Positions 26,395 to 33,699 of a stretch of DNA of 64,000 bases are shown piece by piece. Position 1 is the stretch's first letter. Each line of letters starts with the position of its first letter. A program made the translations under genes and the position numbers. The stretch comes from Pseudanabaena sp. GTDB lineage: Bacteria > Cyanobacteriota > Cyanobacteriia > Pseudanabaenales > Pseudanabaenaceae. The notes under the pieces are model-generated. The model saw nothing but the letters and a program-made list of their open reading frames with translations. It searched no databases and was not told the DNA's origin. The DNA lies in NCBI GenBank assembly GCA_003249035.1, contig QBMK01000002.1, positions 82,495 through 146,494 of the forward strand, written 5' to 3'.

Positions 26395-26466
26395 AAATTC
26401 TTCGGTCAGCGAAACTTCAGCAATAGTGCATAGTAAATAGCTTAACAGCTAGTTTAAATTTATAGC

Positions 26467-26495
26467 TTGCAATTTGTTCAAACGTACGTTTTAAT
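26467..26495 (+). promoter_or_regulatory. candidate promoter with overlapping TetR operator, site 1
   Basis: TTGCAA (26,467-26,472) and TTTAAT (26,490-26,495) are 17 bp apart and could be -35 and -10 elements for the plus-strand gene at 26,656. The palindrome AAACGTACGTTT (26,480-26,491) sits between them, where a TetR dimer would block RNA polymerase. It lies 73 bp upstream of the divergent tetR start. Confidence 0.55.
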
Positions 26496-26655
26496 GTTTG
26501 TGTTGACTATTTAGACAAAAGTGCAGCTTCACAACAATCCCATCCGAGATGCAGTTCTTAAGGTGATCTCCTTTGGCAGCTTTGCTCCATCGGTAGCTTT
26601 GCTCCATCGGCAGTTTCAGGTTGTAAAGATAACTTGTCCATGGCATGAGTGACCC

Positions 26656-27234
26656 ATGATAAAAACAGAGAACTTTGCTCAAGTCGAGGTCACATCCACC
26701 CATCAACTTCGGGAGTGGTTGATGGCGAATCACCGACAAAAAGAAAGCGTCTGGCTCGTCACCTACAAAAAGCACGCGAGCGATCGCTATGTCTCGATTC
26801 AGGAAGTTCTCGATGAATTGCTCTGCTTTGGTTGGATCGACGGCATCCGCCGCAAACTTGACGATAACCGAACGATGCAGTTAATCGCGCCTCGTCAAGC
26901 TCAACACTGGGCAAAAAGCTACAAAGACAGAGCGAATAAACTTCAAAAAGATGGAAGGATGTACCCTGCGGGGCTTAGAGCCATCGAAGAATCAAAACGT
27001 AAAGGCTTATGGGATTTCATGGATGACGTGGATGCCCTGATCGTTCCCGACGATCTTGCTGCGGCGTTAAAGGCTTATCCTGAAGCCACAGATTATTTTG
27101 ATGCCTTTGCCGACTCCAGCAAAAGGTTCACATTGCGGTGGATTAAGCTCGCGAAAACATCCGCAACCCGCGCCAAACGCATCGAACAAGCGGCGACCTT
27201 AGCGGCAAAAAATATGAAAATACCAGGCATTTAA
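26656..27234 (+). CDS. YdeI/OmpD-associated family protein
   Basis: A 192-residue protein with the YdeI pattern: REWLMANHRQKESVWLV, CFGWIDGIRRKLDD, then LIAPRQAQHWAKSYKDR and a basic C-terminus with RWIKLAKTSATRAKRIEQAATLAAK. Relatives in proteobacteria give modest protection against cationic antimicrobial compounds. The function in cyanobacteria is unknown. It lies downstream of a TetR-type operator site. Confidence 0.85.
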   Translation: MIKTENFAQVEVTSTHQLREWLMANHRQKESVWLVTYKKHASDRYVSIQEVLDELLCFGWIDGIRRKLDDNRTMQLIAPRQAQHWAKSYKDRANKLQKDGRMYPAGLRAIEESKRKGLWDFMDDVDALIVPDDLAAALKAYPEATDYFDAFADSSKRFTLRWIKLAKTSATRAKRIEQAATLAAKNMKIPGI

Positions 27235-27274
27235 GTAAAAGCAAAAATTCGATCCCAAAAATCACGATTTAGAC

Positions 27275-27303
27275 TTGCAATTAAATCAAACGCACGTTTT
27301 AAT
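27275..27303 (+). promoter_or_regulatory. candidate promoter with overlapping TetR operator, site 2
   Basis: The sequence CTTGCAATT...TCAAACGCACGTTTTAAT repeats the region of site 1 over about 35 bp. TTGCAA (27,275-27,280) and TTTAAT (27,298-27,303) are again 17 bp apart, and the near-palindrome CAAACGCACGTTTTAA (27,287-27,302) lies across the -10. It is about 137 bp before the P450 start. Confidence 0.55.
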
Positions 27304-27439
27304 ATGTGAAATGATTATTTGATTAATCGTTTCAATTTCATCTTGAAGCAGCCTATGACAGTCACTTAGGTGTTCGGGAATGTGTATCTCTTATTTAAAT
27401 AATTAAAACGCTAGTATTAAGTTTGGGAGTCTACTTACG

Positions 27440-28711
27440 ATGTCTACTGAAAACACCGAAGCCTTGAAATGTCCATTCGAGCATATTCGATCGCCTGAAA
27501 AATTTAATCCGTTCGCGCCTGACTTTAACCTAGACCCTGATAAAGCATTTAGGTTAGCAAGAGAGGAGCAGCCAGTATTTTTCAGTCCAGTTATGAATAT
27601 GTGGGTGGTGACTCGCTACGATGACCTCAAGACGGTCATGCAAGATGCCGATACGTTTACTTCTGGTGGAGCATTCTCCGCCCCAGCAGTAGTCGCACCT
27701 GAAGCACTCAAAGTTATGGGGGGACTGGATCACCCTGTCTATCGCTATTCATTTATTAATGTCGATCCCCCAGCACACACGCGATTTCGCAACAATTTTC
27801 AGCGAGCTTTTACGCCTCGTCAAGTCGATATCCTAGAGCCACAAATCCGCGAACTAATTCATCGGCTACTAGCCGATCTTCGAGCCAACAAGCGAGCTGA
27901 GGTAATCAAGACCTTTTGCAATCAATTACCGTTGCTGACCATTTGTCGTCTGATTGGTATTCCTGATGTAGATGCGGCAGAGATCAAACGTTGGAGTACG
28001 GACTATATCCGCCTACCAAATCCAGGTTGGAGTGAAGAAGAACAGCGATTAATTGGGCAAAGTGTTGTCGATTATTACGCATATATGCTCGATTTGGTCA
28101 AACATTACGCCAGCCAACCTACTGAGAACTTGATTAGTGCTGTTATTGAGGGGCAGAAGAGCGATGCGGAGCCATTAAGTTATGAGGAAATTGCGGGACT
28201 GATGGTTAATTTAGTGTTAGCTGGACATGAAACCACCGCAGCCTTAATCGGTAACACTTTGTATAGTCTCTTAAATCAACGCGAACTATGGGACTATTTC
28301 TGCCAGCATCCTGAACGATCTGCTGGTGCGGTGGATGAGCTTATCCGACATGGTGGCTCTGCGATCGGACTATTCCGCCGTACTAGCCGCGATACTATGT
28401 TAGGTGAAGTGAGCATTCCAAAAGATTCTGTGGTCTGGATTTCTTACCTTGCAGGTAATCACGATCCAGCTAAGTTCGACTTACCCGATCGATTAGATGT
28501 TAGCCGAAAGAATGCCAGCAGTCATCTCGGCTTTGGTCATGGCATTCATTACTGCATTGGTGCGTCCCTATCAAAACTCGAAGTGCGCCTAGTGCTGGAA
28601 GAGTTGACTCGCCACTACCCCAGCCTACATCTGGAACCAGAACAAACTCTAGTGCGCGTTCCAAACTTTGTCTTACTAGCTTATCAAGAGATGGTCTTGG
28701 CAATTGATTAA
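27440..28711 (+). CDS. cytochrome P450
   Basis: A 423-residue soluble P450. The I-helix oxygen-binding motif is VLAGHETTAAL, the ExxR is in ELIRHGG, and the haem-binding loop is FGHGIHYCIGASL, with the proximal Cys at about residue 372. No membrane anchor is present. It needs a ferredoxin or flavodoxin reductase system that is not in this window. The substrate is unknown. It follows the duplicated TetR operator, and the MGMT-like gene 16 nt downstream is in the same operon. Confidence 0.93.
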   Translation: MSTENTEALKCPFEHIRSPEKFNPFAPDFNLDPDKAFRLAREEQPVFFSPVMNMWVVTRYDDLKTVMQDADTFTSGGAFSAPAVVAPEALKVMGGLDHPVYRYSFINVDPPAHTRFRNNFQRAFTPRQVDILEPQIRELIHRLLADLRANKRAEVIKTFCNQLPLLTICRLIGIPDVDAAEIKRWSTDYIRLPNPGWSEEEQRLIGQSVVDYYAYMLDLVKHYASQPTENLISAVIEGQKSDAEPLSYEEIAGLMVNLVLAGHETTAALIGNTLYSLLNQRELWDYFCQHPERSAGAVDELIRHGGSAIGLFRRTSRDTMLGEVSIPKDSVVWISYLAGNHDPAKFDLPDRLDVSRKNASSHLGFGHGIHYCIGASLSKLEVRLVLEELTRHYPSLHLEPEQTLVRVPNFVLLAYQEMVLAID

Positions 28712-28727
28712 TTAGGAGAAAAAGAAG

Positions 28728-29135
28728 ATGGCTAAAACTTGGCAAGAAAAACTTAATGACAAAAAACCGCCTAAGCTCCAAGTCTTGGAGAAATCTATGG
28801 CAGGAGTTCCCATTGGCGGGACTCTATTTTTCCCAACGCCACTGGTGGTTAAGGAATTTATGGACAATATACCTAAAGGTAAATCTGTTCCGTTCGCCCA
28901 AATGCGCCAGCAGATTGCCCAAGCTCATAAGGGAGATGGAAGTTGCCCTCTTACTACTTCTACATCTGCCCGCATTGTCGCTGAAGCAGCATGGGAAGAG
29001 ATAGAGAAGGGCAAAGAACCCGATCTCGTTACACCATTTTGGCGGGCGATCGAACCTAGCTCTAGCATTGCCAAAAAGTTGGCTTGCGGGGTGGAATTTA
29101 TCGAGGCGATGCGATCGCAAGAGGAGATTGCATAG
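28728..29135 (+). CDS. MGMT-like small protein, operon partner of the P450
   Basis: A 135-residue protein that resembles alkyltransferase-fold MGMT-like proteins by the segment VPFAQMRQQIAQAHKGDGSCPLTTSTSARIVAEAAWE and by FWRAIEP near the end. A PCHR active-site cysteine is absent, so DNA repair by alkyl transfer is not expected; CPLTT holds the only conserved Cys context. I am unsure of the family. AGGAGAAAAAGAAG gives a strong ribosome-binding site. Confidence 0.6.
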   Translation: MAKTWQEKLNDKKPPKLQVLEKSMAGVPIGGTLFFPTPLVVKEFMDNIPKGKSVPFAQMRQQIAQAHKGDGSCPLTTSTSARIVAEAAWEEIEKGKEPDLVTPFWRAIEPSSSIAKKLACGVEFIEAMRSQEEIA

Positions 29136-29208
29136 TCTAAATCAAATAAAGCAAACTTATCTAAAATTCTAAGACTTCACATTAAGAGCGATCGCATTCT
29201 CAAGACAT

Positions 29209-29291
29209 AACTCATTTGAGATTAATTATGTTTTGAGATAGCGATCGCCTTCAGCAAACCCTTTACAGATAGATAAATGAGGCGATCGCAC
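29209..29291 (+). repeat. HIP1 composite repeat, long form copy 1
   Basis: An ~83-bp unit of the form CATTTGAGATTAATT...GTTTTGAGATAGCGATCGCC...ACCCTTTACAGATAGATAAATGAGGCGATCGC. Matching units occur at 30,171-30,253 (plus) and about 63,743-63,823 (minus). It occupies the gap upstream of the TfoX-like gene. Confidence 0.65.
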
Positions 29292-29426
29292 TTGACTTAA
29301 TTATCCATCTGCGGTAATTTGCCTTTGATAAAGGAATTATACTGCAACTTCGTTATAGCCCCTAGTTTGTCGCTACTTTCCACATCAGTTGTACTCCCCA
29401 AATTTCGCCAAGTGATACGAGAATAT

Positions 29427-29768
29427 ATGTCTTCAGACCTGAACTTTGTTGAATACATCCGCGATCAAGTAAACGAAGCGGGACAAGTCTCTTTCAAAAA
29501 AATGTTTGGCGAATATGCGATCTACTTCGATGAGAAAGTCGTTGCACTTGTTTGTGATAATCAACTGTTCATAAAGCCAACTGCTAGTGGGCGATCCATG
29601 ATTGGTAATATCGTAGAAGTACCCCCATATCCAGGTGCCAAGCCACACTTCCTGATTGGAGAACAGCTTGAGGATCGACAGTGGATGTCGAATCTCATTC
29701 AATTAACGGCAAGTGAGCTTCCTGCCCCGAAACCAAAGAAATTAAAGCCCAAAAAGGTAAAAATATGA
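29427..29768 (+). CDS. TfoX/Sxy N-terminal domain protein
   Basis: A 113-residue protein, from the ATG at 29,427 with an ACGAGAA stretch upstream. It has the TfoX N-terminal pattern: DLNFVEYIRDQV, VSFKKMFGEYAIYFD, KVVALVCDNQLFIKPT, and YPGAKPHFLI. TfoX/Sxy regulates competence in proteobacteria, but single-domain versions like this are common and not tied to competence. A Lys/Pro-rich tail ends it. It overlaps the VOC gene by 4 nt. Confidence 0.85.
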   Translation: MSSDLNFVEYIRDQVNEAGQVSFKKMFGEYAIYFDEKVVALVCDNQLFIKPTASGRSMIGNIVEVPPYPGAKPHFLIGEQLEDRQWMSNLIQLTASELPAPKPKKLKPKKVKI

Positions 29769-30160
29769 AATTTGGCTACACCATTGTCTATGTCTCATCG
29801 GTCGCGGATGCGCTGACCTTTTATAAGGATGCATTCGGCTTTGAAACGCGCTTTTTGCATGAATCTGGTCATTATGGTGAGTTGAATACGGGTGAAACGG
29901 TGCTTGCTTTTGCCTCACATGATATGGGTGAAATGAATCTCGGCGGTAATTATAAAAAAACCGATCTCCATACTGCACCTCTTGGCATTGAGTTGGTGTT
30001 CGTCACCGATGATGTGGCATTAGCCTATGATAAGGCAGTTGCTGCTGGTGCAGTTCCTATTAAGGAACCGATCGCTAAGCCTTGGGGTCAAGTAGTTGCA
30101 TATGTAAGGTCTAGTGAAGGGTCGTTAATTGAGCTTTGTTCACCGATTAGCGCCGTCTAA
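29765..30160 (+). CDS. VOC-family (glyoxalase/bleomycin-resistance fold) protein
   Basis: A 131-residue single VOC module made of two beta-alpha-beta-beta-beta units (VYVSSVADALTFYKDAFGFETR and AYDKAVAAGAVPIKEP). The end GSLIELCSPI has the usual metal Glu position. Probably metal-dependent; the substrate is unknown. The start overlaps the TfoX-like stop codon (ATGA). Confidence 0.85.
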   Translation: MKFGYTIVYVSSVADALTFYKDAFGFETRFLHESGHYGELNTGETVLAFASHDMGEMNLGGNYKKTDLHTAPLGIELVFVTDDVALAYDKAVAAGAVPIKEPIAKPWGQVVAYVRSSEGSLIELCSPISAV

Positions 30161-30170
30161 AAAGTAACAA

Positions 30171-30253
30171 GTCATTTGAGACTAATTTCGTTTTGGAGAT
30201 AGCGATCGCCTACAGCAACACCTTTAACAGATAGATAATTGAGGCGATCGCTC
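30171..30253 (+). repeat. HIP1 composite repeat, long form copy 2
   Basis: GTCATTTGAGACTAATTTCG, then GTTTTGGAGATAGCGATCGCC, CCTTTAACAGATAGATAATTGAGGCGATCGC. It is nearly identical to the copy at 29,209 and lies just beyond the VOC stop codon. Confidence 0.65.
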
Positions 30254-30256
30254 TAA

Positions 30257-31129
30257 CTAAACGATGGGAGCTAATACATCTTTAGCCCATTGCTTTAGCG
30301 TAGTCGGGGTGGTTGTTTCTCTTGTACGAATTTCTGCTTGATATATGCCCTTAGCTACTTCAGCAAACAAATCAACTAGACTCCGAGCAAAAGCAGAACT
30401 ACAGCCATTTGTAAGCATAGATTGATAATAGGCTTCTGGTGGAATAGATTGAAACCGAACAGGTTTATTTAGCACTTCACTAAAAATAGTCGCTACTCGA
30501 TCGAGCGTTAAATCTTCAGCACCATGAACCCCTACACCACTTTGACCAAACCAATCTCGATCGCCCAACCACTGAGCCGCAACAGCACCAATATCTTTAG
30601 TGCAAACCATTGGCATCAGAAATTCGCTGGGGAAAGGATAAAAGAACATTCCTTGCTGAGAAATCGGTTTTATCTGCCATAGAAAATTCTCCATAAAGTT
30701 CCCACAACGCAAATATTTAATATCAGCATTTGTAGTATTGAGCAGTTCTTCCATAGCGTGAAGTGCAGAAATTGCTCCAGCGTTCTTCGCTAATCCGTAT
30801 CCGCCACTAGATACGGCAACTATTCGAGGTGGTTTGGTTTCTCTAATCGCAGTACAAAGGGCTTTAGTGAAGTGGAGATAATACTGCAATACATTCTCTT
30901 GGGTATGGCTTTGGGGAATGCACCAGAATAGAGATTCAATTCCATTTAAGGCTTTCGCTAAAACCGAGGCATCATCAATAGAGCCTTGAACTATATCAAT
31001 CTGAGCCGCCAGATCGAGAGCGAGTTTGTCGGGATGACGAACAATAACTCGAACGGATTGATTGGTATTTACAAGCGATCGCAACACATGGCGACCGATA
31101 TTTCCCGTAGGAGTTGTTATGAGAATCAT
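30257..31129 (-). CDS. NmrA-like NAD(P)-binding protein
   Basis: A 290-residue atypical short-chain dehydrogenase of the NmrA/isoflavone-reductase type. The Rossmann loop is TTPTGNIGRHVLR, and VIVRHPDKL continues the NADP-binding part. The active-site Tyr-x-x-x-Lys of true SDRs is missing, so it may be a redox sensor or a quinone-type reductase. It is the second gene after a VOC gene (12 nt gap) in a minus-strand operon. Confidence 0.85.
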   Translation of the reverse strand: MILITTPTGNIGRHVLRSLVNTNQSVRVIVRHPDKLALDLAAQIDIVQGSIDDASVLAKALNGIESLFWCIPQSHTQENVLQYYLHFTKALCTAIRETKPPRIVAVSSGGYGLAKNAGAISALHAMEELLNTTNADIKYLRCGNFMENFLWQIKPISQQGMFFYPFPSEFLMPMVCTKDIGAVAAQWLGDRDWFGQSGVGVHGAEDLTLDRVATIFSEVLNKPVRFQSIPPEAYYQSMLTNGCSSAFARSLVDLFAEVAKGIYQAEIRTRETTTPTTLKQWAKDVLAPIV

Positions 31130-31141
31130 TTATTTATTTAT

Positions 31142-31534
31142 TTATTCATTTAGCTGAGCATACAAATTGACAATGCCATAATCTGGATCTTTGACACGCG
31201 CAAATCTTTGACCCCAAAAAGCATCCCATGGCTCTCGATAACTTTCGTAGCCCAAGCCGATTAGTTTGGCATAAATAGCATCGACTTCTTCTGGTGAGTC
31301 ATACTCAAATTGCAAATTTATAGCTTGTCCGACTGGTGTAATGAACTGCGGATCAGCGCTTTTTGCCATTTGTTCGGTTAAAAAACCGATAACGATACCG
31401 TTGGGCAACTCAAGATCGAGATTTTCTTCTCGATCGCTTCCTGCTGGTATTGCAAGCCCAAGGTGCTGGTAAAAATCAAGGGTCTTCTTCATGTCTTTCA
31501 CAATGACCCCGACAGTCTTTAACTTTACGCTCAT
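31142..31534 (-). CDS. VOC-family protein
   Basis: A 130-residue glyoxalase-fold protein: VGVIVKDMKKTLDFYQHLGLAI, FLTEQMAKSAD, and DPDYGIVNLYAQL with the metal-contacting Glu/His-like end position changed. Probably a small-molecule binding or lyase protein. Its stop is separated from the NmrA gene by a short ATTT tandem repeat (31,130-31,141). The AraC regulator on the other strand is divergent (136 bp between starts) and could control both genes. Confidence 0.85.
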   Translation of the reverse strand: MSVKLKTVGVIVKDMKKTLDFYQHLGLAIPAGSDREENLDLELPNGIVIGFLTEQMAKSADPQFITPVGQAINLQFEYDSPEEVDAIYAKLIGLGYESYREPWDAFWGQRFARVKDPDYGIVNLYAQLNE

Positions 31535-31670
31535 AAATTCTCCATTTCAAGTTGTTAATAATGTTAGGCAGAAGAGATATTAGGTACAATAGCAGCAAGT
31601 ATGTAGATGCAGAATATCTATAAGTCCAAATTTTTTAGCCAATCGTCCAAGTTTTGATCGATCTAAAGTA

Positions 31671-32624
31671 ATGCTAATTCCAGACCTATTAACTGACATT
31701 TTGCAGACTATGCGACTGGAGCATACGATTTTATGTCGCTGTCAATTAAAAGCACCTTGGGGAATCAGATTTCCTGCGGATGATGGGGAAGCAACTTTTC
31801 ATGTGGTGACAAAAGGGCAATGTTGGTTGCAAGTTGAAGGTCATAAGGAGCCTCTACTATTAGCAACTGGGGATTTTGTAATGTTTCCCCACGGACAAGA
31901 ACATATCCTTTCCGATACGATTTCTAGTCCGATTACCGACTTTGTGGATACGGCAATTATGCGCCCTAATCATGGATACAATCAAATTTCCTTTGGCGGT
32001 GATGGTATGGAAATCGAACTATTGGCGGGTTGTTTTACCGTGCGAGCCGATCGCCGCAATCCTCTACTGTCTTCTCTCCCTAAGTTAATTCATATTCGTA
32101 GCGATCGCGGTCAATTTATACCTTGGTTAGAGACTACTTTGCGATATATCACTGCCGAACTTGCCATCAGTCAGCTTGGGTTTCAAACCGTGATTGCGCG
32201 ACTGGTAGATGTGTTATTTATTCAAGCGGTACGAGCTTATGTAGATAGAATTAGTGACGATCGACGTAATTGGTTGAGAGCTTTAACCGACCCTGAAATA
32301 GCGATCGCTTTGTCGTTAATGCAGCGATCGCCTGAAAAATCATGGACAGTTGCCGAGTTAGCAGAACGGATTCCGATGTCACGATCGGCTTTTTCAGCCA
32401 AGTTTACAGAACTGGTCGGTCAACCGCCGATGCAATATCTCACAACTTGGAGAATGATTAAAGCGACTGAATTATTACGAGAAAGTCGGTTGGGTTTAAA
32501 GGATATATCCAGTAAGGTGGGCTATGAATCGGAAGTATCTTTTAGTAAGGCTTTTAAGCGCTGGTCTGGGGTTGCCCCAAGTTTGTATCGCCAAGATTAC
32601 ATGAGGAATTTAGGGGTTATTTGA
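31671..32624 (+). CDS. AraC-family regulator with N-terminal cupin
   Basis: A 317-residue regulator. The N-terminal cupin (about 20-110) has TFHVVTKGQCWLQVEG and MFPHGQEHIL, with a His-rich pocket. The C-terminal AraC domain carries two helix-turn-helix units (WTVAELAERIPMSRSAFSAKFTELVG, and LKDISSKVGYESEVSFSKAFKRWSG). It probably responds to a small molecule. It is divergent from the VOC/NmrA operon. Confidence 0.88.
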   Translation: MLIPDLLTDILQTMRLEHTILCRCQLKAPWGIRFPADDGEATFHVVTKGQCWLQVEGHKEPLLLATGDFVMFPHGQEHILSDTISSPITDFVDTAIMRPNHGYNQISFGGDGMEIELLAGCFTVRADRRNPLLSSLPKLIHIRSDRGQFIPWLETTLRYITAELAISQLGFQTVIARLVDVLFIQAVRAYVDRISDDRRNWLRALTDPEIAIALSLMQRSPEKSWTVAELAERIPMSRSAFSAKFTELVGQPPMQYLTTWRMIKATELLRESRLGLKDISSKVGYESEVSFSKAFKRWSGVAPSLYRQDYMRNLGVI

Positions 32625-32644
32625 GAGTATCTATATTTTGAATG

Positions 32645-32768
32645 GAAATAGCGATCGCAATACCGCAAACCCTCTAGCAGATAGATGATTGGGGCGATCA
32701 CATATAAATCACGACTCATAGTAATTGCGATCGCCTTCAGGAGATAGATTGTTGATGCGATCGTGTCT
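32645..32768 (+). repeat. HIP1 composite repeat, fused long and short modules
   Basis: This contains AGCGATCGCAATACCGCAAACCC...GATAGATGATTGGGGCGATC, joined directly to ATCACGACTCATAGTAATTGCGATCGCCTTCAGGAGATAGATTGTTGATGCGATCG. It shows that the two modules of the repeat family are used together. Confidence 0.65.
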
Positions 32769-32886
32769 ATCACCTCTACAGGCTCATCACCGACTTTTTA
32801 TATAATAGTTAAGAATATTCGTAAATTCACACAGAAAGTTGAACCTTTCAACTTTAGCTTTTTAAGATTGCACCTAGTAAGACTAA

Positions 32887-33699
32887 ATGAAAACCAACCT
32901 CATGTCATCAATCGAGCTTCTTAATTACTATCGCCAGATGAGTACAGAGGTGTTCACGGTTGTCGATCTCGAAACAACTGGAGGAATGGGACATAAAGAT
33001 CGCATTATCGAGATTTCAGTTCTAAAAGCAACGCTCAAAGATGGAATCCAGCAAATATTGACAGACTTAATCAACCCTGAAATCGCGATTCCCAATCAAA
33101 TAGTTCGATTTACGGGAATTTCACAGAATATGGTCGATCACACATCCACTAGCGATCGCATTTTGCCTAATTATCTGCCAATGCTGGAGTCTGGCATTCT
33201 CACCGCTCACAATTTTAGTTTTGATTATTCTTTCTTGCAAGCTGAATATCGCAGATTAGGAATTACTTTTAAAGCACAAGCTCAACTTTGTACGGTAGAA
33301 TTGTCACGGCTTTTATTGTCACATTTACCATCACGATCGCTACAAAAATTGGTAAAGCACTATGGATTTGATGTCGGTCAGTCCCATCGAGCAGAGTCCG
33401 ACGCGATCGCCTGCTGGTTGCTATTAGAGAAGTTACTTACGCAAATACTCAACTCATCTGATGCTGAGATTCTCCATCTTTTCGGGCAGCAATGGCTATC
33501 TATAAAGGATATTAGCGTAATTCTCAAGCTTTCGCCGAATAGAGTGGAATCTTTATTTTCGGATGCGGCAATAAAATCACGATTTTCCCGCTATCGCCAG
33601 ATAAACCTATATCAACGGAGTGGAGTAGAGATGTTAGCGGACAAACTTAAAATAGAGTCTCGAAAAGAGATAGCTGAACAGCTTGCGCTTCCTCTTTAG
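32887..33699 (+). CDS. DEDDh (DnaQ-type) exonuclease with a C-terminal clamp-binding-like motif
   Basis: A 270-residue 3'-5' exonuclease of the DEDDh class: motif I VVDLETTG (Asp 27, Glu 29), motif II in HNFSFDYSFL, and motif III HRAESDA. It is related to the epsilon proofreading subunit of DNA polymerase III or to PolC exonuclease. Residues 185-260 carry a short HTH-like extension (LSIKDISVILKLSPNRVESLF). The last six residues, QLALPL (265-270), resemble the sliding-clamp-binding hexamer QLSLPL. The tail overlaps the convergent photolyase gene by 53 nt. Starts at 32,902 or 32,938 are possible; no strong ribosome-binding site is seen. Confidence 0.85.
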   Translation: MKTNLMSSIELLNYYRQMSTEVFTVVDLETTGGMGHKDRIIEISVLKATLKDGIQQILTDLINPEIAIPNQIVRFTGISQNMVDHTSTSDRILPNYLPMLESGILTAHNFSFDYSFLQAEYRRLGITFKAQAQLCTVELSRLLLSHLPSRSLQKLVKHYGFDVGQSHRAESDAIACWLLLEKLLTQILNSSDAEILHLFGQQWLSIKDISVILKLSPNRVESLFSDAAIKSRFSRYRQINLYQRSGVEMLADKLKIESRKEIAEQLALPL

